Source of the DNA: Streptomyces sp. NBC_00370
Lineage (GTDB): Bacteria > Actinomycetota > Actinomycetes > Streptomycetales > Streptomycetaceae
NCBI RefSeq assembly: GCF_036084755.1
Contig: NZ_CP107968.1
Location: 4,712,001-4,776,000, forward strand
Direction: 5' to 3'
Length of the DNA: 64,000 nucleotides
Shown here piece by piece: positions 16,023 through 24,627 of the stretch. The notes beneath the pieces were generated by a model. It had not been told where the DNA came from and did not search any database. It was given only the letters and a program-made list of their open reading frames with translations. The translations under genes and the position numbers were made by a program. Position 1 is the first letter of the stretch; each line of letters starts with the position of its first letter.

Positions 16023-17987
16023 CTACGCCGAAGGGCGCTTCCTATCTCCGCGTTCCTTGACCTCTGATGCCCTGTTGCCGTTTGTGGTCACTGAGACGTC
16101 TGAGGCATCGGACTTCCGCTTGCAGTGTTTACTCAGCGGGCATTCGGCGCACATCGGTTCACGCGCGCTGCAGACGGTGCTGCTGATGAGACGCAACGCA
16201 GCCATGCGGAGCGGTGCATCCTCGCCCCCGGCGCCCACGAGCCTCACCAGGTTGACCCGGCCGTCACTGAGTCTGTTCGTACGGTCCGCGTCGCTGTCGT
16301 TCAGACGTGCGGCAACCCGCAGCGCCCCTTGGCCCACCCAGAGGAGGTCCTCGCCCACCAGCAGGCGATAGAGAGATGCTTCCGCCGGCTTGAGAGCGAG
16401 GCGCTTGGGAATCTCAAGACGCCTGCTCTCCTGCCAGGCAGCTGTGTCATCGACGAGGGGAGCAAGCCGTTCCAGTCGTGTCCTGACCTTCTCGGAGGGG
16501 GCTGCTTCCAAGAGGTTATGGAAGGCCTTGGACGTGAGGGTCTTGCGCCATCTCACGTCCTTCAGGATCTCGTCCAGTTGGGCTGCCGACGGTTTGGCGC
16601 CGGAGAGAAGCGCAATCACGGCTGCCGAGAGCTGTGACATCTGCTCGCCGGGGAGGTGGCACCAGTCGTCGCCGTTCCGCCTCTCCCGGGCCCAGGCCAC
16701 TAGCTCCTCTCTGACCTGCCGCCAATGCGGCTGTAGTCCTCCGAGCTGTGCCTGTACGCCTTCCACGGGTGCCAGTGCTTCGGCTGCCGCCTTGCCCAAC
16801 AGTGGTGGTACCGCGTTCCCGATCTGCCGAAAGGCGTCGCTACGGGTGCCGGCGAACCGGAACCAGTCTGGGAAGGTCTGCACCCTGGCCGCCTCACGCA
16901 CAGTGAGTGTTCGGGGTTCGTCCGGATGGATGTACCAGTAGCCGTCCTTGGCGATATGCGCAGTGATGGAACGGCTGCGCTCGCCCCAGGCCAGCTTCTT
17001 GTACTTGTCCGTGAAGTTCTCGGCACTGTAGCGACGGAACTCCTTCGGAATATCCGAGTACAGGGTCTTGGAGTCCATGTGCTCGGAGAAGATCTTCCAG
17101 TCGTCGTCTCGGACCCGGCGCGTCATGTGGTCCCAGACAAGCCCCTCCGGGGCGCCCTTACGCATCATCTCCACGAAGGCTGAGGGAGCCTCTGGCATGC
17201 GGTAGGCCATCTCTCGTTCGCCGACGCGTTTCCTGGGCTGCGGATCGAGGCGGGGAAGGTCGCCGATCGCCTCACGGAGGTTGGTGAAGCCGTCCTGCTT
17301 CGGCTGCCAGTCGAAGCGCTCGACGTCGTTCCTCGCGAGCAGGATCAGGCGCTTCCGGTGCTGGGGAACACCGTAGTGCCAGGCGTCGACAAGGCGGACC
17401 TGCGTGGCGTACCCAAGATCCTCCAGGTGCTGCTCGATTGTGCGCACCACGAAGAAGTCGTCTCCAAGCCCCATGTCTGGCACGTTTTCCATGAGGATGG
17501 CCCGGGGCCTGACACGCGTGACAACGTCCACGTAGGCGCGCCACAGTTCCTTGCGAAGATCCTCCGGGTCCCGCTTGTGGTTCGTCACAAGATCCCGGAT
17601 CTTGCTGCGTCCGGCGCGGCTGAAGGGCTGGCAGGGAGGCCCGCCTGCGATCAGGTCGATGTCAGCAGTCTTCAGGAGCTCAACCAAGTGGTCACGCTCG
17701 TCAGGGTTACCGAGGTCCATGTGGAGACTCATGCCGGGAAAGTTCGCCGCATGGGTCTCCAGAGCGCGCTCGTCGAAGTCGACGGCAGCCGCGACCGTCC
17801 AACCCGCCTGCTTCACGCCGTAGCTCAGACCACCGGCGCCGGAGAACAGGTCGACGGCGAGCCGCTGGCCCTTACCGTGGGTCTTCAGCCATTTCCGGAA
17901 GTCCTCCGGAGAGCAGCTCTCCTCGTGCCGTTCGAGCGGAAGGTAGTCGCTCCGCTCCAGGGGTACGCCGTACTTCCCCTTCTCCAC
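16023..17987 (-). CDS. C5-cytosine DNA methyltransferase with C-terminal Fe-S motif
   Basis: 654 residues from the GTG at 17987, chosen because GGAGG lies seven bases upstream; the frame extends to 18110 but that leader is Arg-rich and unlikely. Methyltransferase motifs in order: I AVDLFSGAGG (44-53), IV GGPPCQPFS with catalytic Cys119, VI MENVPDM (166-172), VIII QHRKRLIL (209-216) and X RQIGNAVPP. After about residue 420 a second region ends in a C-x6-C-x2-C-x5-C array (Cys606, 613, 616, 622). This is the exact spacing of the 4Fe-4S loop of endonuclease III/MutY glycosylases; the nth gene at 52.6 kb in this window has the same spacing. Expected role: site-specific 5-methylcytosine modification protecting host DNA, perhaps coupled to mismatch recognition. 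I do not see the HhH Lys/Asp pair of active glycosylases. Confidence 0.88.
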   Translation of the reverse strand: MEKGKYGVPLERSDYLPLERHEESCSPEDFRKWLKTHGKGQRLAVDLFSGAGGLSYGVKQAGWTVAAAVDFDERALETHAANFPGMSLHMDLGNPDERDHLVELLKTADIDLIAGGPPCQPFSRAGRSKIRDLVTNHKRDPEDLRKELWRAYVDVVTRVRPRAILMENVPDMGLGDDFFVVRTIEQHLEDLGYATQVRLVDAWHYGVPQHRKRLILLARNDVERFDWQPKQDGFTNLREAIGDLPRLDPQPRKRVGEREMAYRMPEAPSAFVEMMRKGAPEGLVWDHMTRRVRDDDWKIFSEHMDSKTLYSDIPKEFRRYSAENFTDKYKKLAWGERSRSITAHIAKDGYWYIHPDEPRTLTVREAARVQTFPDWFRFAGTRSDAFRQIGNAVPPLLGKAAAEALAPVEGVQAQLGGLQPHWRQVREELVAWARERRNGDDWCHLPGEQMSQLSAAVIALLSGAKPSAAQLDEILKDVRWRKTLTSKAFHNLLEAAPSEKVRTRLERLAPLVDDTAAWQESRRLEIPKRLALKPAEASLYRLLVGEDLLWVGQGALRVAARLNDSDADRTNRLSDGRVNLVRLVGAGGEDAPLRMAALRLISSTVCSAREPMCAECPLSKHCKRKSDASDVSVTTNGNRASEVKERGDRKRPSA

Positions 17988-18459
17988 AGCACAACCTCCA
18001 ACAGGCACGGGACGAACGAGCACCAGGAGATCACGGACACGCTCGCGGAAGCAACAACTTCGACGAGGTCGAGCCACCCGAACACCCGGCATCCACCTGG
18101 CTTGATTCACCAGTGGGCTTCATGATCGGTGAGGTCCGCACTCTGTGTTTTCGAGGTGATGTTCCTGGGACACCCCTCGAAATGATCGATCGTACGGGAT
18201 GCCACCGACAGCTCGATCACGGGCCTCGCGGACAAGCGCCCCGTTCCACCCCCTACGCCTCAACGGGTCGGCTCACCAGAAGGAATATCCGAGTGACCTT
18301 CTTCCTGGTCGGCGCCACTCAGGGGCGGTATTCGGCCACTTCCGAGCAACGGGCCCTCGGTCGCACAGCCACACACGGGCGGTCATCCGCAACGTCGATA
18401 CAATCTACCTCTCTGGCTACGCTGAGGCTGGACCGTGACGGACCGAAAGTGAGGCCCAG
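17988..18459. other. Divergent intergenic region, methyltransferase / kinase pair
   Basis: 472 bases between the methyltransferase start and the dual-ATPase gene start, which are transcribed outward. The short frames inside have no ribosome site or motif. It should contain both promoters; I cannot place -10/-35 boxes with confidence. GC is somewhat lower in the middle (about 18360-18420), next to the kinase gene. Confidence 0.4.
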
Positions 18460-20700
18460 TTGGATTCGGAGGGTACGGAAGCGTATCTCCGGCCGCGCGC
18501 GCGGCTGATGAGCACCTTGGGTGAGGAGCTGATCAGCAACGAGCGGGTGGCACTCACCGAACTTGTGAAGAACTCCTACGACGCCGATGCCAGCCTCGTG
18601 CTGATCCGCTTCAACCCGCCGCTAGTGGAGGGGCATGGCTCGATCGAAGTATGGGACGACGGGCACGGCATGTCCCCGGACACAGTGCGTGGCACCTGGA
18701 TGGAGATCGCTACTCCGCATAGGCACCGGAACCGCCGCAGCGAGTCGGGTGTGCGGCGTGTGCTCGGGGCCAAGGGCATCGGTCGGTTCGCAGCCGCCCG
18801 CTTGGCCAACGTCACCACCATCACGACGCGACGGGCCAGCGACCCAGAAGTCACCCTCCGTATCAACTGGGGAAACTTCACGCAGGGTGACGCCTACCTG
18901 GACGAGGTTCCGGTCACTTGGTCCACGGCCTTGCCGTCCGTCTTCGCGGTGGGTGGCGAGGCGGCGCGGAACTTCGCTGACGTCGTCACGGGGTTCCAGA
19001 CCGCATCGATCGACGCGTCGGTTGGCCACGGAACCGTAGTCCGACTTGAGAAGCTGAGGATGCCTTGGGGGCCTGACGCCGTTGAGGCCCTCAAGCGCTC
19101 GCTGTCACGGCTCCTGCCTCCGCCGCCTCCCGCTGAGTTGTCGGTGCCGGACCAGCCTGAGTTTGCCATCTACATAGACACCCCTGATGGTCCCCTTCGT
19201 CACCACCATGGCTTTGTCGCCGCGAGCGAAGCGCTGGCCCACCCGCTCTATCGGCTCGTCGGCACAGTGGATGCCGACGGTAATGCCCACTTGGCCATCT
19301 ACTCCAACGGGAGCGAACCCGCGGTGGTCGTCGAGGAGAACATCCGGAAGGATTCGGACAGACCGTCCTGCGGACCACTGAAGCTGGACTTTCGCGTATG
19401 GGACCTAGAGAAGTCGGCGCTGGACCCGCTCTTCCATATTGATACCGGGTCGAAGAACCTCACCGAGGTGCGGAAGCTGATCCGGGACAACAGCGGCGTA
19501 GCGCTGTACCGGGACGGGTTCCGAGTCCAGCCTTTCGGCGAACCGGGCTACGACTGGCTTGGATTCGACCAGCGACGCGTCAATAACCCGACCATGCGGC
19601 TGTCCAATAACCAGGTTGCCGGATTTGTCTATATCTCGGCGGATGAGAACCCGGGCCTCCAGGACCGGTCGCACCGGGAAGGGCTGATTGATAGTCCGGA
19701 GTACGAGGAACTGAAGATGGTGATAGTGCAGGCGATCTCGAAACTTGAGATCCTGCGCTACAAGTTGCGCCGTCCGGAGTCCACCGTGGAAGTGGCCGAC
19801 GAACCCTTGGTCAGTCCTCCCGAAGGGCGAGGTCACGGAGTCTTCCGGAGTTTCAACCTGGATCCTCTTCGGCAAGTCGCCAGCGAGCGGTATCCAGATG
19901 ATGTCGTCCTGGGGCGAGCCATCGAGGAAGCCACGGAGACGATCAACGAAGGTGTGCGCAAAGTCCAGGAGATCATCTCCCAGTTCTCCCGGCTCGCGAC
20001 ACTAGGCACCCTTGTCGACGTTGTCCTCCACGAGGGTAGGACCGCCCTGGCCCGCATCGCATTCGACCTTCGTCGACTTAGGAAGATCACGGGAAAGGTC
20101 GAGGTCCATGACGCCGACCTGTCCGACGCGCTCGGGGAACTGCACACGGATTTCACCGCGCAGGAGAGGGCTATCGACCGGCTCTTCACTCGCATCGAAC
20201 CTCTCAGTGGTCGGCAACGTGGGCGGCCACGAGAACTCTCGCTTCACCAGAGCATCTCTGCGGCTGTCTCCGTACTGGAATCTGAGATCGCCAAGTACGG
20301 TGTGACCGTCACAATCGGCGGAGAGGACGTAACGGTCACGGCCGAGCCGGGTGATATCAGGACACTCGTGCTAAATCTCGTCAATAACGCGGTCTACTGG
20401 TTGTCAACGATGCCCAGCGAGGCAGACCGGGAGATCTTGATCGAAACTGAGCGCAACCAAGAGGGCGAAGCCGACGTGGTGGATATCACGGTCAGCGACA
20501 GCGGGCCTGGAGTGCGTGTGGAGATCAAAGATCTGATCTTCGACACCTATTTCAGTGACAAGCCGGACGGCATCGGCCTCGGCCTCAGTATCGCAGGCAG
20601 CGTCGTGAAGGACTTCTACGATGGTGACCTGTCGCTGGTAAGCCCCGGCGCCCTCTCCGGCGCGAGTTTCCGGGCACGACTGCGAAGGAGAGTTGGGTGA
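18460..20700 (+). CDS. Dual-ATPase protein: Hsp90-like N-terminus, histidine-kinase C-terminus
   Basis: 746 residues from a TTG. The N-terminal GHKL domain of the Hsp90/MORC sort shows RVALTELVKNSYDADAS (N box, about 30-46), VWDDGHGMS (G1) and LGAKGIGRFAAARLANV (G2). The C-terminal half is a histidine-kinase module: an HisKA-like helix with LGTLVDVVLHEGRTALARI (candidate phospho-His), N box RTLVLNLVNNAVYW, G1 VSDSGPGVRVEI and G2 GIGLGLSIAGSVV. No membrane segment is visible, so it should be cytoplasmic. The receiver-domain gene overlaps it by four bases (GTGA), so the two form a dedicated pair. Such soluble kinase/receiver pairs recur near restriction loci. The sensing of DNA or phage by the N-terminal ATPase is inferred. 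Confidence 0.85.
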   Translation: MDSEGTEAYLRPRARLMSTLGEELISNERVALTELVKNSYDADASLVLIRFNPPLVEGHGSIEVWDDGHGMSPDTVRGTWMEIATPHRHRNRRSESGVRRVLGAKGIGRFAAARLANVTTITTRRASDPEVTLRINWGNFTQGDAYLDEVPVTWSTALPSVFAVGGEAARNFADVVTGFQTASIDASVGHGTVVRLEKLRMPWGPDAVEALKRSLSRLLPPPPPAELSVPDQPEFAIYIDTPDGPLRHHHGFVAASEALAHPLYRLVGTVDADGNAHLAIYSNGSEPAVVVEENIRKDSDRPSCGPLKLDFRVWDLEKSALDPLFHIDTGSKNLTEVRKLIRDNSGVALYRDGFRVQPFGEPGYDWLGFDQRRVNNPTMRLSNNQVAGFVYISADENPGLQDRSHREGLIDSPEYEELKMVIVQAISKLEILRYKLRRPESTVEVADEPLVSPPEGRGHGVFRSFNLDPLRQVASERYPDDVVLGRAIEEATETINEGVRKVQEIISQFSRLATLGTLVDVVLHEGRTALARIAFDLRRLRKITGKVEVHDADLSDALGELHTDFTAQERAIDRLFTRIEPLSGRQRGRPRELSLHQSISAAVSVLESEIAKYGVTVTIGGEDVTVTAEPGDIRTLVLNLVNNAVYWLSTMPSEADREILIETERNQEGEADVVDITVSDSGPGVRVEIKDLIFDTYFSDKPDGIGLGLSIAGSVVKDFYDGDLSLVSPGALSGASFRARLRRRVG

Positions 20701-21932
20701 CGACGGCGGACGCCGCGTATCGCGTGCTCATCGTTGACGACGACGCCAAGATGACCGAGGACCTTCGTGGGCTCCTAACGGAAGAGCTCGCGGATCTGGG
20801 AGTCATCCAGTTCGAAGTCGAGCAGGACTTTGCCACCGCCGAAGAGCGGCTGAACCAAGAAGACTTCGACTTGGTCATCCTCGATGTCCGGGATGTTACT
20901 GAAGGTAGCCCGTCCGCAGACGCCGAGGGGCGCGGACGTGAGCTGTACAAGAAGATCGCCAGCGTCAGGTGGGTGCCAGTGGTCTTCTTCACGGGCGTCC
21001 CCCAGCAGGTACGCGGCTTGGAGGAGCCTCCCCTCATTCGAGTGGTGACGAAGAATGCTTTGGACGATATCGCCCCTGCGGTCAGGGAGGGGTTGCTCTC
21101 AGGAGTGCCGGCGTTGACACGTCGCATCTCCGGTCTCGTGGAGCGCCAGGTCCGCGACTTTATGCGCGACGTGGTTGCTCCGCACTGGACCGAGATGGCA
21201 GCTGCCGACCCGAACGAGATCGCTCCTGTCATCGTCAATCGCCTCGCAGCCTGGCTCAAGGAGAACGGTCTCCATGAGCTGGATCGCGTCGTGGAGGGTG
21301 ACCTCGTCGCAACAGCACGGCGGTCCGAGGCGGCACGGGTCTATCTGATGCCCCCTGTGACCCATCACCTCACGGCGACAGACCTCCTTATCGACCCACA
21401 GGGCGGCTGGTGGCTGGTCCTTACGCCGGCTTGCGACCTCTATGAGGACCGTCCTGAATCAAGGGTTTCGAAGCCTCGTGTGGCGAAGGTCCAGTACGTG
21501 CACCTGGCCAAAGCAGACCGGGTGTTCACCGATGAGGGGAACAGCTCCGAGTCCCCGCCCATCATTTCGTGGCAGTCGAGCGCCAAGAGTAATAGGGATA
21601 AGGGCCTAGCGCAGCGCGCGTTCAGAGTCGATGACAATCGGTACCGTGCTCTCCCTCGCTATCTGGATGTTCCGGATCTAGTGATCGACTTCGAGAACGT
21701 AAGCTCCGTCGCGCTCGATGAGGCACGGGGTTGGAAGCGGGTTGCTACCCTCGATAGCCCCTTCTCCGAAGCAATGCTGATTGCATATAGCCGATCCGTC
21801 GGCCGTATCGGCACGCCGGACCTCAGCTTCGACGAGGTGCAGATGCGGCTAGGGCTCACGAAGCCGAAATCCGGGAGCTTCCCAGAGCAGCTGTCCTCCG
21901 CCCCGCAGAACGGTGCGGTGATCAGCCCCTGA
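20697..21932 (+). CDS. Receiver-domain protein with unrecognised output domain
   Basis: 411 residues, GTG start overlapping the kinase stop. Residues 1-130 form a response-regulator receiver: acidic pocket VDDDAK (13-18), phospho-acceptor Asp63 in LVILDVRD, Thr99 in VFFTG and Lys119 in VVTKN. The receiver has a longer loop than classic regulators. The remaining 270 residues show no DNA-binding helix-turn-helix; a notable segment is WWLVLTPACDLYED near 240, and the rest is mixed alpha/beta. The output is therefore probably enzymatic or protein-interacting rather than transcriptional. It is the last gene of the kinase pair, 273 bases ahead of gltX. Confidence 0.8.
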   Translation: MTTADAAYRVLIVDDDAKMTEDLRGLLTEELADLGVIQFEVEQDFATAEERLNQEDFDLVILDVRDVTEGSPSADAEGRGRELYKKIASVRWVPVVFFTGVPQQVRGLEEPPLIRVVTKNALDDIAPAVREGLLSGVPALTRRISGLVERQVRDFMRDVVAPHWTEMAAADPNEIAPVIVNRLAAWLKENGLHELDRVVEGDLVATARRSEAARVYLMPPVTHHLTATDLLIDPQGGWWLVLTPACDLYEDRPESRVSKPRVAKVQYVHLAKADRVFTDEGNSSESPPIISWQSSAKSNRDKGLAQRAFRVDDNRYRALPRYLDVPDLVIDFENVSSVALDEARGWKRVATLDSPFSEAMLIAYSRSVGRIGTPDLSFDEVQMRLGLTKPKSGSFPEQLSSAPQNGAVISP

Positions 21933-22205
21933 GTTCTGCACTGTTGGTGTCGGCTGTGGTCCATACCCGTCGCCGACGACGCGACCCGCAGGAAGGTGGG
22001 GTGCATTGCGCAACCGGAGCGGTGGAGCGGCGAACAGCCCCATCTTTATCGCTCGGCGCTCTGGACGGTCTGGGGCAGGGGTCGGCCGCAGCGGAAGCTG
22101 TGGAAGCAGACGTACGAGTAGATGACGAGGGCCGCCGGAAAACGAGGGCGCGGGGAGAGGTGGAGTGGTTCAGGGCGGGCGCCCGGCGTCGGTACCCTGG
22201 AGCGC

Positions 22206-23627
22206 ATGTCTACTGCCCCGGTTCGCGTTCGTTTCGCCCCGTCCCCGACCGGCATGTTCCATGTCGGTGGCGCACGGTCCGCTCTCTACAACTGGGCCGT
22301 GGCACGACAGTCCGGCGGCACGTTCGTCCTGCGGATCGAGGACACCGACGCGGCCCGGAACAAGCCGGAGTGGATCGACGGCATCATCAGCGCGCTCGCG
22401 GCGATCGGCATCCATGGTGAGGACGCGGCCTTCGAGGGGCCGTATTTCCAGTCTCACAACGCGGCCCGGCACAGCGAGGCCGCCCAGCAGCTGTACGCGG
22501 CGGGCAAGGCGTACTACTGCGACTGCACCCGGGAGCAGCTGAAGGAGCGCACCGGGTCGGAGCACCTTGGGTACGACGGGTTCTGTCGGGACCGGGGGCT
22601 GGCCTTCGAGGCGGGGCGGGCGCTGCGGTTCCAGACACCGGATGAGGGCGAGACCGTTGTGGTCGACCTGATCCGCGGGGAGCCGGCATTCCCGAACAGT
22701 GCGATCGAGGACTTCGTGATCGCCCGCGGTGACGGGTCCCCCGTCTTCCTGATCGCGAACGTGGTCGATGACCTGGACGAGGGCATTACTCAGGTCATCC
22801 GCGGCGAGGAGCACCTCTCGAACACGCCGAAGCAGCAGCTGCTGTGGGAGGCGCTCGGTGCCCGGCCGCCGGTGTGGGCGCACCTACCGGTGATCGTGAA
22901 CGAGAAGCGGCAGAAGCTGTCCAAGCGTCGCGACAAGGTCGCGCTGGAGGACTACCTCGCCGAGGGCTTCCTTCCCGAGGCGATGGTGAACTACCTGATG
23001 CTCCTCGGCTGGGGCCCCGGCGGTGACCGGGAGCTCATGCCGTACGAGGAGCTGGAGCAGCTCTTCCGAATCGAGGACGTCAACACCGCCCCGGCGTTCT
23101 TCGACGTGAAGAAGCTGACGGCGTTCAACGGCGACTACATCCGTGCCCTGGCGCCCGCGCAGTTCGCAGCCGCCTGCGCGCCGTGGCTCGTCGCCCCGTA
23201 CGCGCCGTGGCAGCCGGAGGCGTTCGACCAGGCGGTCTTCGAGACGGTGGCACCGCTGGCCCAGACCCGGCTGGCGTTGCTGTCCGAGATCACCAACAAC
23301 GTGGACTTCCTGTTCCTCGACTCGCCTGTCGAGGACGAGGCGTCGTGGAACAAGGCGATGAAGGCGGGCGCCGACGGCATCCTGGCCGATGTCCGCGCCG
23401 AGTTCGCCACCGTCGCGGACTGGGAAGCGGACGGCCTGAAGGCCGTCACGCTCGCTGTGGGAGAGAAGCACGGGCTGAAGCTGGGCAAGGCCCAGGCGCC
23501 CATCCGGGTCGCGGTCACCGGCCGAACGATCGGACTCCCGCTGTTCGAGTCCATGGAGCTGCTCGGCCGGGACCGCGTGCTGGCCCGTCTGGACGCCGCG
23601 GCCGAGAAGCTGGCCGCGCAGGCGTAA
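22206..23627 (+). CDS. gltX: Glutamyl-tRNA synthetase, island-borne
   Basis: 473 residues from the ATG at 22206. Class I signatures are the HIGH-type FAPSPTGMFHVGGAR (10-24) and the KMSKS-type KLSKRRDK. A zinc-binding knuckle (YYCDCTREQ and later GFCRDRGL) and the C-terminal anticodon-binding helices are present, so the enzyme looks complete. It charges tRNA-Glu with glutamate. The HVGG version of the first motif differs from the form I associate with the housekeeping Streptomyces enzyme. With its place inside a tRNA-Pro island, this suggests a second copy. It converges on the biosynthetic operon, 10 bases from the last gene of that operon. Possible roles are resistance to a GluRS inhibitor, or supply of Glu-tRNA to the pathway; both are inference. 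Confidence 0.93.
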   Translation: MSTAPVRVRFAPSPTGMFHVGGARSALYNWAVARQSGGTFVLRIEDTDAARNKPEWIDGIISALAAIGIHGEDAAFEGPYFQSHNAARHSEAAQQLYAAGKAYYCDCTREQLKERTGSEHLGYDGFCRDRGLAFEAGRALRFQTPDEGETVVVDLIRGEPAFPNSAIEDFVIARGDGSPVFLIANVVDDLDEGITQVIRGEEHLSNTPKQQLLWEALGARPPVWAHLPVIVNEKRQKLSKRRDKVALEDYLAEGFLPEAMVNYLMLLGWGPGGDRELMPYEELEQLFRIEDVNTAPAFFDVKKLTAFNGDYIRALAPAQFAAACAPWLVAPYAPWQPEAFDQAVFETVAPLAQTRLALLSEITNNVDFLFLDSPVEDEASWNKAMKAGADGILADVRAEFATVADWEADGLKAVTLAVGEKHGLKLGKAQAPIRVAVTGRTIGLPLFESMELLGRDRVLARLDAAAEKLAAQA

Positions 23628-23637
23628 GCGGCCCCGG

Positions 23638-24627
23638 TCAGGCGACCTGCGCGAGAAGGTCGCCCCAGGCGTTTCCGAAGTAGTGCAGGTCGAACCGGGC
23701 CAGGGCCTCGTACGCGGCCTTGGCTTCGGTTCGGCGCGCCGTAGCGTGTTCCCGGACCTGCGTCGATAGACGGTCGAGGTCTGGCGCCGGCTGGCCGGTC
23801 AGGGCCGCGAGATCGCCGAGGCCCGCGACCGGCCGGATCAGGCAGGGCAGCCCGAGCAGCAGTGCCTCGGCTGCGCAGCGGCTCCAGCCCTCCCGCATCC
23901 GGGGCAGGAAGACGCCGACGTCGCATGCCCGCAGCAGCCGCAGGTATCGCTCGCGCTCCACGTCGTAGTGCGTACCGCCGAAGCCGATGGTGTTGCTGCC
24001 GCTGGTGATCACTTGAAGCCCGGGTGCGCCGGCCAAGACCTCCGCGACCTCCGCGGTGCCCTTCCAGTGGACGGCCTTGCCCGCGTACACGCCGATCGTG
24101 TCCGCGGCCAGGTCGAATTCGGCGCGGCACTCGGCCCGGTCAAGGGCGCGTGCCCGCTCGATCTCGGTCATGTCGAAGGCGTTGTAGATCACCCGTACGT
24201 TGTGGACACCGCGGGACCGGAGGAAGTCAGCCCAGTACGGGGATACGCACACCACGGCCGCACACTGCGGCAGCACCCGGAACAGCCGTTCCCAGAGCAT
24301 GGCCTCCACAGGAGTGGAGTCGTGCTGTAACGGCTCGTAGTGGTGCAGGAGGAACACCGTGCGGGCCCGCATCTCCGGTGTGAAGAGCAGCAGGCTGAGG
24401 TCGTCCCACACGAAGGTGCCGGTGGCGGCGGAACTCAGCGCCCGGACGGTCGGGGCCAGTCGGGCGAGGTGGCGGATCTTCCGCCAGCGGCGGACGCGGT
24501 AGGTGCGCTTGTGGTCCGGAACCGTGCGCCACTCAACATCGCCGGCGGTCGCCTCGTGAAGCATCCGGAGGTAGACCCGGCCGCCGGTCCGACCAACCGG
24601 CTCCATCGAGTACACGATCCGTCTCAC
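23638..24627 (-). CDS. Glycosyltransferase, group 1 (GT4-like)
   Basis: 329 residues. A GT-B fold is indicated by VCVSPYWADFLRSRGVHNVR and VIYNAFDM in the middle. The C-terminal domain carries GVYAGKAVHWKGTAEVAEVL and the acceptor/donor segment FLPRMREGWSRCAAEALLLG, with the usual Glu-x7-Glu-like pattern partly altered. It should transfer a sugar from a nucleotide donor. It is the last gene of the nine-gene minus-strand operon and overlaps the HD gene by four bases. No membrane segment is evident, so it is likely cytoplasmic. The acceptor is unknown. Confidence 0.82.
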   Translation of the reverse strand: MRRIVYSMEPVGRTGGRVYLRMLHEATAGDVEWRTVPDHKRTYRVRRWRKIRHLARLAPTVRALSSAATGTFVWDDLSLLLFTPEMRARTVFLLHHYEPLQHDSTPVEAMLWERLFRVLPQCAAVVCVSPYWADFLRSRGVHNVRVIYNAFDMTEIERARALDRAECRAEFDLAADTIGVYAGKAVHWKGTAEVAEVLAGAPGLQVITSGSNTIGFGGTHYDVERERYLRLLRACDVGVFLPRMREGWSRCAAEALLLGLPCLIRPVAGLGDLAALTGQPAPDLDRLSTQVREHATARRTEAKAAYEALARFDLHYFGNAWGDLLAQVA

